From Alistipes sp. (GTDB lineage Bacteria > Bacteroidota > Bacteroidia > Bacteroidales > Rikenellaceae): a stretch of 64,000 nt of DNA. Numbering within the stretch: the first letter of the stretch is position 1; each line of letters opens with the position of its first letter. The stretch is from the NCBI GenBank assembly GCA_017631035.1, contig JAGBUB010000030.1, forward strand, positions 19,377-83,376, given 5' to 3'. The position numbers were made by a program, and so were the translations under genes. Below the pieces are notes generated by a model. It did no database searches. It had not been told where the DNA came from and saw only the letters and a program-made list of their open reading frames with translations. Positions 1 to 6,943 of this stretch are shown in pieces.

Positions 1-1
1 G

Positions 2-1207
2 GAGCCTATGATTGATGTGCTGGCCTCGATGGAGCTCGCCGGAGTGAAGATCGACTCGCAGCAGCTTGCCGACTATGCCGTCGAACTCAACGAACTGCTT
101 GCCGACCTTGAGGCTGAGATACGCGACATTGCCCAAGAGCCTCTGCTCAACATCAACTCGGCACGCCAGCTTGGCGAGGTGCTTTTTGCCAAGATGCGCA
201 TCACCGATAAGCCCAAGATGACCAAGACCCGCCAGTACTCAACCGACGAGGAGTATCTGCAGGGCTTTGCGGGCAAGCACCGCATCATCGATTTGATTTT
301 GCAGTATCGTGGCGTTAAGAAACTCATCTCGACCTACGTCGAGGCACTGCCTCAGTTGGTAAATCCCGTTACGGGCCGCATCCACACCTCGTTCAATCAG
401 GCTGTGACGGCTACGGGCCGCCTATCATCGACCAACCCCAATCTGCAAAACATCCCTGTGCGCGACGATATGGGTCGTCGCATACGTCGTGCCTTTGTGC
501 CTTCCGACGGGGAGCACATACTGCTTGCTGCCGATTATAGTCAGGTGGAGCTTCGCCTGATGGCTCACCTCAGTGGCGATGCCTCGCTTATCGATGCCTT
601 CCTGCAGGGTGAGGATATCCACACCGCTACGGCCGCCAAACTATTCCACAAGAGCCTCTCGGAGGTAAACTCCGACGAGCGTCGCAAGGCTAAGACCGCC
701 AACTTCGGTATCATCTATGGCATTTCGGCCTTTGGTCTGGCTCAGCGTCTCGACATACCTCGCTCTGAGGCCAAGAGCCTTATCGATGGCTACTTTGCCA
801 CTTATCCGCAGGTCAAGGAGTATATGGAACGTGCTGTGGCCGATGCACGCACTAAGGGCTATGTTGAGACCGCCTTTGGTCGTCGTCGCACACTGCGCGA
901 CATCGACTCGCGTAATGCCGTTGCGCGTGGTGTGGCCGAGCGCAATGCCATCAACGCCCCCATTCAGGGCTCGGCAGCCGATATTATGAAACTTGCAATG
1001 ATTGAGATTTTCCGTCGCTTCCGAGAGGAGGGTATCCGCTCGCAGATGATTTTGCAGGTGCACGACGAGGTTATCATCGATATGCTCCGCTCGGAGCAGG
1101 AGCGTGTCATCACCATCGTGCGCGAGGCAATGGAGGGCGTAGCTAAGCTGCGTGTGCCTCTTATCTCTGACACGGGCGTAGGCAACAACTGGCTTGAGGC
1201 GCATTAA
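2..1207 (+). CDS. polA: DNA polymerase I, C-terminal part (cut by window start)
   Basis: Polymerase domain of family A DNA polymerase I, which fills gaps after RNA-primer removal and in excision repair. The frame is already open at base 2, so the 5'-nuclease and exonuclease domains lie upstream and the ATG at base 8 is internal. The visible 401 residues contain the three polymerase motifs in order: motif A (DYSQVELRLMAHLSGD, about residue 178), motif B on the O-helix (RRKAKTANFGIIYG, about 228) and motif C (QVHDEVIID, about 355). A strong hairpin terminator follows 24 bases after the stop. Identity is certain; only the 5' end is missing. Confidence 0.97.
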   Translation, partial: EPMIDVLASMELAGVKIDSQQLADYAVELNELLADLEAEIRDIAQEPLLNINSARQLGEVLFAKMRITDKPKMTKTRQYSTDEEYLQGFAGKHRIIDLILQYRGVKKLISTYVEALPQLVNPVTGRIHTSFNQAVTATGRLSSTNPNLQNIPVRDDMGRRIRRAFVPSDGEHILLAADYSQVELRLMAHLSGDASLIDAFLQGEDIHTATAAKLFHKSLSEVNSDERRKAKTANFGIIYGISAFGLAQRLDIPRSEAKSLIDGYFATYPQVKEYMERAVADARTKGYVETAFGRRRTLRDIDSRNAVARGVAERNAINAPIQGSAADIMKLAMIEIFRRFREEGIRSQMILQVHDEVIIDMLRSEQERVITIVREAMEGVAKLRVPLISDTGVGNNWLEAH

Positions 1208-1231
1208 GCCTCGGTCAGGTAATATAAAATA

Positions 1232-1262
1232 AGGAGTCCCTTCAGTAGGACTCCTTTTTTTG
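1232..1262 (+). terminator. Intrinsic terminator of polA
   Basis: Perfect 8-bp stem AGGAGTCC/GGACTCCT with an 8-base loop, followed by a run of seven T. It ends polA transcription just before the convergent small-RNA unit. Confidence 0.85.
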
Positions 1263-1280
1263 TTGTAGGGCACGCCCTAA

Positions 1281-1499
1281 AAACAAAAAATCCCGCCATA
1301 GAGGCAGGAGCGATATATAAGATCCCATCGGGGATGAATGTGCAAAAAAAACGAGGTCTTTCGGGAGGTATTCGACTCGGGACGAGCACCGTCCTTCGTC
1401 TTAGTGAAATTTGCGCCACAGAAACGCTCCATCGATTTCACAACCTGCCGATAGCCTCTACCAACCTAAAACTACTAACCTAAATGAACCTTAAAACTT
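1281..1499 (-). ncRNA. Unidentified structured small RNA (about 215 nt)
   Basis: An independent minus-strand transcription unit with no plausible ORF. Upstream lies a good Bacteroidetes promoter (1506-1537); the 3' end is a terminator hairpin (stem 1291-1297 with 1303-1309, seven pairs with one G-U) followed by ten mostly U bases. Inside, several stems can be drawn by eye: GUGAAAU with AUUUCAC around a 28-base loop, GGACG/CGUCC, and AUCCC/GGGAU. The 5' and 3' parts also match over long range: GGAGCG with CGCUCC and GGCAGG with CCUGCC, the latter competing with the terminator stem. I looked for the hallmarks of tmRNA, RNase P and SRP RNA and found none; a 6S-like RNA is possible but not shown. 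Exact ends are inferred from promoter and terminator positions. Confidence 0.55.
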
Positions 1500-1505
1500 C
1501 GAGTG

Positions 1506-1537
1506 CAAAGGTAAGGGGAAAATAAATACCGCGCAAG
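1506..1537 (-). promoter_or_regulatory. Promoter of the small RNA
   Basis: Minus strand: CTTG at 1537-1534, 20-base spacer, then TACCTTTG at 1513-1506, a full match to the Bacteroidetes TAnnTTTG box. Predicted start near 1500. Confidence 0.65.
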
Positions 1538-1665
1538 TGTTTTTCAAAAAATTTTTTAATTTATTAATAAATTTTAACATTGTCTTAACATTAGCGCCAT
1601 TTTTCGTTGCCCACAAAGGCTTTTTTGCTCTCAAAATCCGATTTCTGCTGCTCCATACAAAGCGA

Positions 1666-1693
1666 AGCGAGGTACAAAATTCTGCACCTCGCT
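1666..1693 (-). terminator. Hairpin after the FAD oxidoreductase gene
   Basis: Perfect 8-bp stem AGCGAGGT/ACCTCGCT with a 12-base loop, 24 bases past the stop of the minus-strand oxidoreductase. The following minus-strand bases (TCGCTTTGT) are only weakly U-rich, so termination may be inefficient. The rest of the gap to the small-RNA promoter is AT-rich with no gene seen. Confidence 0.4.
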
Positions 1694-1717
1694 ACTTAAT
1701 CTCGATATGTTTTTGCA

Positions 1718-3280
1718 TTATTTTCCTACAAAATCCTTTACTGCATCGGCTACACGTTCGCCATCCAGCGCCGCCGAAACAATGCCGCCTGCGTAGCCTG
1801 CGCCCTCGCCTGCGGGGAAGAGTCCCTTGAGTTCGGGGTGCATCAGTGTCTGGCTGTCGCGTGGTATGCGCACGGGGGTAGATGTACGCGACTCCACACC
1901 CACGACAATAGCATTGGGTGTGACATATCCGCGCATCTTCCTATCGAACGAGCCAATACCCTTACGCAGTGCCGAGGCCATAAAGTCGGGCATCCACTTA
2001 TCGAGTCGCGAGGCCTTCAGGCCGGGGATGTACGATGTGCGGGGGAGCGATGTCGAGGCGCGACCGGCCACGAAGTCCGACACTCGCTGTGCGGGTGCCA
2101 CCTGTCTGTCGCCACCGTTCAGACGTGCCGCCTCCTCCAACTGCTGCTGGAATACCAATCCTGCCAAGGCTCCGTGCTCGGGCATCAGGTGGGCATAATC
2201 CTCGGGGCGCACCTCGGTCACAAGGCCCGAGTTTGCCCATAGCGAGTTGCGTCCGCTGGGCGACATACCATTCACCACCGACTGCGCCGCATCGGTCATT
2301 GCCGGCACGATGAAACCACCGGGGCACATACAGAACGAATATACGCCACGTCCCTCAATCTGATTTACTAACGAGTAGGATGCCGCAGGCAGATACTCGT
2401 CACGCTCGGGCGAGTGGTACTGAATAGAGTCGATGAGTCGTTGTGGGTGCTCGATTCTCACACCCATAGCAAAGCCCTTTGCCTCCAGACGCACACCATC
2501 GTGGTGGAGCGTGGTGTAGATATCCTTTGCCGAGTGGCCTGTGGCCAGCACCACGGCTGCGCCCTCGATGAGTTTGTCGCCTACCCATACGCCCTTTATG
2601 CGCTGGCGCGAGTGGTCGATCTCGAAGGCTGTAACCTTCGACGAGAAGTGTATCTGACCTCCCGATTGAGTTATGGTGTTACATATGTTGCTGATGATGC
2701 GTGGCAGACGGTCGGTACCGATGTGGGGATGTGCCTCGTAGAGAATCTCGGGCGTAGCACCGTGAAAGACCAGCGTCTGCAGAGCTTTGTTGTAGTCGCC
2801 ACGCTTCTTGCTGCGTGTGAAGAGCTTACCATCGGAGAATGTACCAGCACCTCCTGCGCCGAAGGCGTAGTTCGAGTCGGGATCGATCTCCAGGTTGCGG
2901 TTAATAAGGGCGATGTCGCGCTTACGGGGCAGCACCTCCTTGCCTCGCTCCAAAAGGATGGGCTTTAGACCGAGCTCGATAAGTCGCAACGAGGCAAACA
3001 ATCCTGCAGGACCCGAGCCCACGACAACCACCTCGGTAGCCTTGCTCACGTCGGGGTAGTCGAAGTGTATGGGAGCGGGTTGTGGCTCCTGGTCGACGAA
3101 TATTTCTAACGTGAGGTTCACCTTCACGGGCGAGCGGCGAGCGTCAATCGAACGCTTCACCACACGCACCAACGCCACATCCTCGCGGCGTATGCCCAGC
3201 TGACGGGCTGCCATCGAGGTGTATACTTCGGCATCGGCCGAGAGTTTGGGCGATAGTTGCAGTGTGATGCTCTTTGACAT
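1718..3280 (-). CDS. FAD-dependent oxidoreductase, COG2509-like
   Basis: Predicted cytoplasmic flavoprotein of 520 residues. A Rossmann dinucleotide-binding motif GSGPAG lies at residues 88-93 (context VVVVGSGPAGLFASLRL), preceded by an 85-residue N-terminal domain as in the uncharacterised COG2509 FAD-dependent dehydrogenases. A second FAD contact, FPAGEGAGYAGGIVSAALDG, sits near the C-terminus, and ATGHSAKD resembles the central ATG motif of two-dinucleotide flavoproteins. The substrate is unknown. The gene stands alone; the next minus-strand gene upstream is a lipoprotein 95 bases away. Family assignment is confident, function is not. Confidence 0.88.
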   Translation of the reverse strand: MSKSITLQLSPKLSADAEVYTSMAARQLGIRREDVALVRVVKRSIDARRSPVKVNLTLEIFVDQEPQPAPIHFDYPDVSKATEVVVVGSGPAGLFASLRLIELGLKPILLERGKEVLPRKRDIALINRNLEIDPDSNYAFGAGGAGTFSDGKLFTRSKKRGDYNKALQTLVFHGATPEILYEAHPHIGTDRLPRIISNICNTITQSGGQIHFSSKVTAFEIDHSRQRIKGVWVGDKLIEGAAVVLATGHSAKDIYTTLHHDGVRLEAKGFAMGVRIEHPQRLIDSIQYHSPERDEYLPAASYSLVNQIEGRGVYSFCMCPGGFIVPAMTDAAQSVVNGMSPSGRNSLWANSGLVTEVRPEDYAHLMPEHGALAGLVFQQQLEEAARLNGGDRQVAPAQRVSDFVAGRASTSLPRTSYIPGLKASRLDKWMPDFMASALRKGIGSFDRKMRGYVTPNAIVVGVESRTSTPVRIPRDSQTLMHPELKGLFPAGEGAGYAGGIVSAALDGERVADAVKDFVGK

Positions 3281-3375
3281 ATTAGGATGTTAATGGATTG
3301 GCCAGCAAAATTTGACGATAGTTCTCAATCGTATAGTCTTAGAACAACCCTGTTCAAGTTGTTTATGGCGTAAAA

Positions 3376-3774
3376 TTATAGTTTCTTTAATCTAAAATCA
3401 ACATTGGTATTTTTATAAGCCATTGTGACTTCAGCTGTGGTGTTTGTCATTGATTTGATGGTATAGGTGTAGAATAACTCGCCATCAAAGTATGTCGTGA
3501 GGATTTTTCCGTTTAATGTGTATGTTCCCCAGCCAGAACCGAAAAGCTCGCTGTCGCCATAATAACGGCCGTCATTATAGAACGACATCGTTGCGTACGT
3601 ATCGCTGTAAGAAGGAATGTCAATCCAATCGCCACCAACAAAAGCCTGAGTCGTTGCCCAGGTACCGATGATATGGTTTGCAAAGTTATTTTCATCTCCC
3701 TCACCACCCTTTTCGCAAGACACAAATCCAACTGCCATAGCACATAGCAACATCAATCCAAAAAGCTTTTTCAT
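3376..3774 (-). CDS. Small lipoprotein with lipocalin-like fold
   Basis: A 132-residue exported protein. The N-terminus is a lipoprotein signal: a short basic start, a hydrophobic stretch, then FVSC, giving a lipidated Cys at residue 20, followed by an acidic, glycine-rich linker. The body (IIGTW..., SFYNDGRYYG, WGTYTLNGKILTTYF, YTIKSMTNTTAEVTM) has the alternating strand pattern of Bacteroidetes lipocalin-like domain proteins, with IIGTW matching the usual start of that fold. The ligand is unknown. It lies between the tRNA-Leu unit and the FAD oxidoreductase, probably with its own promoter (box at 3876-3883). Confidence 0.75.
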   Translation of the reverse strand: MKKLFGLMLLCAMAVGFVSCEKGGEGDENNFANHIIGTWATTQAFVGGDWIDIPSYSDTYATMSFYNDGRYYGDSELFGSGWGTYTLNGKILTTYFDGELFYTYTIKSMTNTTAEVTMAYKNTNVDFRLKKL

Positions 3775-3875
3775 AATATTTTGAGTTTTCTATTCATTGA
3801 GGTTCTATAAATTCACATTTATCATCTATCAGTAGCTAGAATCCCATTTAAGCTACGGCCGACGACCCGTTATGC

Positions 3876-3883
3876 AAAGCTAC
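3876..3883 (-). promoter_or_regulatory. Possible -7 box for the lipoprotein gene
   Basis: Minus-strand TAGCTTTG matches TAnnTTTG, about 100 bases before the lipoprotein start. No clear TTTG sits at the expected -33 distance, so the call is tentative. Confidence 0.4.
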
Positions 3884-3963
3884 TAAAAAGATTTGAAATA
3901 ACCATTTATACATCCCTCCAATAACATATTCTTATTCACCACAAAGGACGGTTTGGAGCAAAT

Positions 3964-3996
3964 GTAAAAAAAGCGACTGTCTAAAGACAATCGCTT
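3964..3996 (-). terminator. Terminator of the tRNA-Leu unit
   Basis: Minus-strand stem AAGCGATTGTC/GACAGTCGCTT (one mismatch) with loop TTTA, followed by six T. It begins immediately after the tRNA 3' end. Confidence 0.8.
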
Positions 3997-3997
3997 G

Positions 3998-4079
3998 TGC
4001 GGATAAAGGGACTCGAACCCCCACGCCTCTCGGCATCAGATCCTAAGTCTGACGTGGCTACCAATTACACCATATCCGC
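3998..4079 (-). tRNA. tRNA-Leu, anticodon TAG
   Basis: Read on the minus strand, the acceptor arms are GCGGATA and TATCCGC with discriminator A. The anticodon stem TCAGA/TCTGA closes the loop CTTAGGA, placing TAG at positions 34-36, which reads CUA and other CUN leucine codons. A long variable arm (GCC-GAGA-GGC) is the class II feature expected for leucine. The T loop is TTCGAGT. No CCA is encoded: the bases after the discriminator are CA, then A. A TAACTTTG box lies upstream and a terminator touches the 3' end, so it is a single-gene unit. Confidence 0.95.
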
Positions 4080-4112
4080 ATCGGTGTGTCGCCATAGAAG
4101 CGAAACGCTCGG

Positions 4113-4120
4113 CAAAGTTA
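4113..4120 (-). promoter_or_regulatory. -7 box of tRNA-Leu
   Basis: Minus-strand TAACTTTG, 33 bases upstream of the mature tRNA 5' end. The -33 element is not recognisable. Confidence 0.5.
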
Positions 4121-4258
4121 GTAAAATTATCCGTAATACTATGCCTTGCGCGATGAAAATTTCAACTAATCATCATTTTTCGACCTCTTTGCACTATAAA
4201 CAGCCCCTTCGTTACGGCCGACATAAGCACCGAGAGAGCTCTCTTGGCTACCCATTAC

Positions 4259-4290
4259 AAAAAAAATGAGGCCGCTCCTTGAGCAGCCTC
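4259..4290 (-). terminator. Terminator of the sigma factor / small ORF unit
   Basis: Minus-strand stem GAGGCTGCTC/GAGCGGCCTC (one G-U pair), loop AAG, then A and eight T. It is 21 bases past the stop of the 46-codon ORF, supporting one transcript for sigma factor and small ORF. Confidence 0.8.
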
Positions 4291-4311
4291 CCCCTGTGTT
4301 TTTCCGATAAT

Positions 4312-4452
4312 CTATTGACCAAAGAGCTCGCGAAAATAGCAGTCCATATAGAACAAGTCTGCCTCTTCACATATCACTTGACTCATAAAAAGCCTATCTT
4401 CGTCTGCGATTATTTCGGTTTGAACTTTGTTGTCGACATCTTCCATAGGCAT
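4312..4452 (-). CDS. 46-residue acidic protein downstream of the sigma factor
   Basis: A small ORF of 46 codons that starts MPMEDVDNKV and ends FRELFGQ. It lies 94 bases after the stop of the sigma-factor gene on the same strand and 21 bases before a strong terminator, so it should share that transcript. An AAGGG run sits 11 bases before the first ATG; a second ATG at codon 3 is also possible. The product is strongly acidic, with no signal peptide or membrane segment, so it does not resemble a transmembrane anti-sigma factor. I do not recognise a family. It could be a soluble regulator or partner of the sigma factor, but that is only inferred from position. Confidence 0.5.
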   Translation of the reverse strand: MPMEDVDNKVQTEIIADEDRLFMSQVICEEADLFYMDCYFRELFGQ

Positions 4453-4546
4453 TACCGTTTTCCCTTATAACGCAGCTACGGGAGTTTTATTGTGTCGAAC
4501 AGCAATTATTTACAACTTTTTACGCTCTTATTCGTTTTTTTTGCCT

Positions 4547-5131
4547 TTAATTCAATACGATGTCGTTCTCCTTGATCATCTTACGCAGATTTATCAAGGC
4601 GTAGCGCATACGTCCCAGCGCAGTGTTGATGCTCACCTCGGTCTGGTCGGCAATCTCCTGAAAGCTCATACCTGCGTAGTAGCGCATAACCACCACCTCG
4701 CGTTGCTCCTCGGGCAGGCAGTCAATCAGACGACGCACGTCGGCCTCAATCTGCTCGTCGACCATACGATCCTCCACCGTGCGCTCGGCAAAGCGCAATG
4801 TGCCCAATACGTTGTAGCCCGCCTCGGCCTCGCTCACTGTGCGTGAGCCCTTCTGCGAGCGGAAGTAGTCAATAACCTGATTGTGTGCGATGCGCAACAC
4901 CCACGACAAGAACTTACCTGTATCAGCATAGCGTCCTTCGTCGATGACGCGGACAACTTTAATCAAAGTCTCTTGGAGGATGTCGTCAGCCACGTCGCGA
5001 TCGCGGACCATCATACGAATGTAGTCGCGTACTCGCGTCGAGTGTCTATCAATGAGTTGTGAAATAGCACTACGATCACCTGAAAGATAGCGATTAAGCA
5101 ATACTTGATCGCTTAACAACTGTGTGTTCAT
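4547..5131 (-). CDS. ECF-type sigma-70 family RNA polymerase sigma factor
   Basis: A 194-residue sigma factor with only regions 2 and 4, the group IV (ECF) layout. Region 2 covers about residues 22-95 (ISQLIDRHSTRVRDYIRMM, ADDILQETLIKV, LSWVLRIAHNQVIDYFR). Region 4 covers about 130-185, with the helix-turn-helix in MSFQEIADQTEVSINTALGRM. It would direct RNA polymerase to a stress or housekeeping regulon; the target is unknown. No membrane anti-sigma gene is next to it, which is unusual for many ECF groups. Instead a 46-codon ORF follows. The 303-base upstream gap holds a probable promoter. Confidence 0.92.
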   Translation of the reverse strand: MNTQLLSDQVLLNRYLSGDRSAISQLIDRHSTRVRDYIRMMVRDRDVADDILQETLIKVVRVIDEGRYADTGKFLSWVLRIAHNQVIDYFRSQKGSRTVSEAEAGYNVLGTLRFAERTVEDRMVDEQIEADVRRLIDCLPEEQREVVVMRYYAGMSFQEIADQTEVSINTALGRMRYALINLRKMIKENDIVLN

Positions 5132-5434
5132 ACTCTCCTAATTTTAAATGTGTTCAAAGAGTAGAAATTTCTTCAATAGGCAAACGTGTTTTAAGAGTTA
5201 AAATTTTATTTTTGTGAGTGCAAGATATGCAAAATTATCTAAATACCCAAATTTTTCATCTATTTTTTGCTCTTTTGCCGCCTTCTTGTGTACTATGAGT
5301 ATCAAATATTATACCATTTTTGCATATTTTCACACTCCTTCGCGCCTGACTTTTTGCCCTCTTGTGGAGCAATAACAGAGCTACGGCAGAGCGGGCGAGC
5401 CTGCTTTTCGGGGGATGAAATGCCTCTTTCGGGG
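5132..5434 (-). promoter_or_regulatory. Upstream region of the sigma-factor gene
   Basis: A 303-base gap with no credible gene. Nearest the start is a minus-strand promoter-like pair: TTTG at 5184-5181 and TACTCTTTG at 5163-5155 (spacer 17, one base extra inside the -7 box). Another TAATTTTG lies further upstream without a matching -33 element. The distal part, next to the MBOAT stop, is GC-richer and has no clear terminator. Confidence 0.4.
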
Positions 5435-6943
5435 TTAGAATTGGAAGTAGATGAATGGCTGTATGCTGCTCGATTTAATCTGCATAACGCACCATACCAC
5501 TGCAACGAGCATAGCCACCTGCCACCAGAACGAAGCCTCGCCCACCTTGTGTTGTAGGTCGGAGTCGATCTTCGAGGGCATAAAATGCATAAAGTAGCCC
5601 AGCACGATAAATGCCATCACCTCCTTGTAGCCCAGCACGAACTGCGGAATAATCGAGGTGTTGAACGAGTGGAATATCTGGTAGAGCATCAGGTGCACCG
5701 TATTCATATCCTCGGCGCGGAACAGCAGCCATCCCAGACACACAACGTGGAACGTGAGTATAATGCCCAACACACGCATCAGCGGGTTCATATCTGCACC
5801 CTTGGCCTTTGCCCACGGCACAACCGATAGCCACATCTTGTGCAGGGCCAGTGCCACGCCGTGCAGAGCACCCCACAGGATAAATCGCACAGCCGCACCG
5901 TGCCACAGACCACCCAGAACCATCGTGATGATGAGGTTCAGGTAGGTGTGTGCGGTGCCACGGCGGTTACCGCCTAGCGATATGTAGAGGTAGTCGCGTA
6001 GCCACGACGATAGCGATATGTGCCAGCGGCGCCAGAACTCGGTGATGGTGGCCGACTTGTAGGGCGCATCGAAGTTCTTAGGGAACTTAAAGCCCAACAG
6101 CAGGGCAATACCTATGGCCATATCGGAGTAACCCGAGAAGTCGCAGTAGATCTGCAGCGCATAGCCGTAGATACCCATCAGGCACTCGAAGCCCGAGTAG
6201 AGGGCCGGCTCGTCGAAGATGCGGTCGACGAAGTTGAGCGAAATGTAATCCGAAATGATGGCCTTCTTCACCAGACCGATGATAATAAAGGCTATGCCTT
6301 GGCCAAACATCTCGCGTGTGACAATCAGCGGCTTGCGTATCTGTGGAATGAAATCCTTGGCTCGCACGATGGGGCCCGCCACCAGCTGCGGAAAGAACGA
6401 GAGGTAGAACAGATAGTCGGTCCAGCGCTCCAGTGGGCGAATCTGCCCACGATAGATGTCGATGGTGTAGCTCATCGACTGGAACACGAAGAACGATATA
6501 CCCACGGGTAGGAATATATTCCTAAAGTCGAGAAAACCTGCGCCCACCACTCCGTTGGCTATTTCGATGAAGAAGTTGGTGTACTTGAAGTAGGCCAACA
6601 TTCCCAAATTTATCAGAGCCGAGAGTGCCACGAGCTGCTTGCGTGCCACCTTATCCTGCGAGGCGGCTATGGCGAAGCCTATCCAGTAGTCGCTCACCGA
6701 GGCGAAGAGCAACAGCAGGAAGTACATACCGCTCGACTTGTAGTAGAAGTATAGCGAGAAGGCAATCACATAGAGCAGTCGTAGCGACGTGGCGCGTCGC
6801 AGCAACAGGTAGATGCCCATAAATCCCACAAACAGGAACAGGAACAAGCCGCTATTGAAAATTAGCGGTGCCGAGCCGTCGTAAACGAGCAGTTCACGCG
6901 CTCGGCCGATGAGTTCTTCTATCTCTATGCCCAGTTGCATCAT
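5435..6943 (-). CDS. MBOAT family O-acyltransferase (AlgI/DltB-like)
   Basis: A 502-residue polytopic inner-membrane protein of the membrane-bound O-acyltransferase family, which moves acyl groups across the membrane onto a polysaccharide or cell-wall acceptor. The signature regions are visible: FLPVGISFFVFQSMSYTIDI, LVAGPIVRAKDFIPQ, DFSGYSDMAIGIALLLGFKFPKNFDAPY, FWRRWHISLSSWLRDYLY, and the LGGLWHGAAVRFILWG segment bearing the conserved active-site His. The ATG overlaps the stop of the SGNH hydrolase gene in TAATG, so the two are translationally coupled and probably act as a pair. The acceptor is unknown. Confidence 0.93.
   Translation of the reverse strand: MMQLGIEIEELIGRARELLVYDGSAPLIFNSGLFLFLFVGFMGIYLLLRRATSLRLLYVIAFSLYFYYKSSGMYFLLLLFASVSDYWIGFAIAASQDKVARKQLVALSALINLGMLAYFKYTNFFIEIANGVVGAGFLDFRNIFLPVGISFFVFQSMSYTIDIYRGQIRPLERWTDYLFYLSFFPQLVAGPIVRAKDFIPQIRKPLIVTREMFGQGIAFIIIGLVKKAIISDYISLNFVDRIFDEPALYSGFECLMGIYGYALQIYCDFSGYSDMAIGIALLLGFKFPKNFDAPYKSATITEFWRRWHISLSSWLRDYLYISLGGNRRGTAHTYLNLIITMVLGGLWHGAAVRFILWGALHGVALALHKMWLSVVPWAKAKGADMNPLMRVLGIILTFHVVCLGWLLFRAEDMNTVHLMLYQIFHSFNTSIIPQFVLGYKEVMAFIVLGYFMHFMPSKIDSDLQHKVGEASFWWQVAMLVAVVWCVMQIKSSSIQPFIYFQF

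Noticed and set aside
641-1273. Long minus-strand ORF over polA (210 codons), and similar antisense ORFs such as 10968-11879, 12096-13115, 29280-30380 and 49728-50654
   Set aside because: They lie opposite well-identified genes, have compositions rich in His, Arg and Cys typical of reverse-complement frames, and lack promoters or recognisable domains.
1281-1499. Assigning the small RNA to 6S, SRP RNA, RNase P RNA or tmRNA
   Set aside because: No tetraloop domain of SRP, no RNase P core, no tRNA-like ends of tmRNA, and no obvious single long stem with a central bubble; length alone does not justify a 6S call.
5302-5505. 67-codon minus-strand ORF overlapping the end of the MBOAT gene
   Set aside because: It overlaps conserved MBOAT coding sequence in another frame and its product shows no family features.
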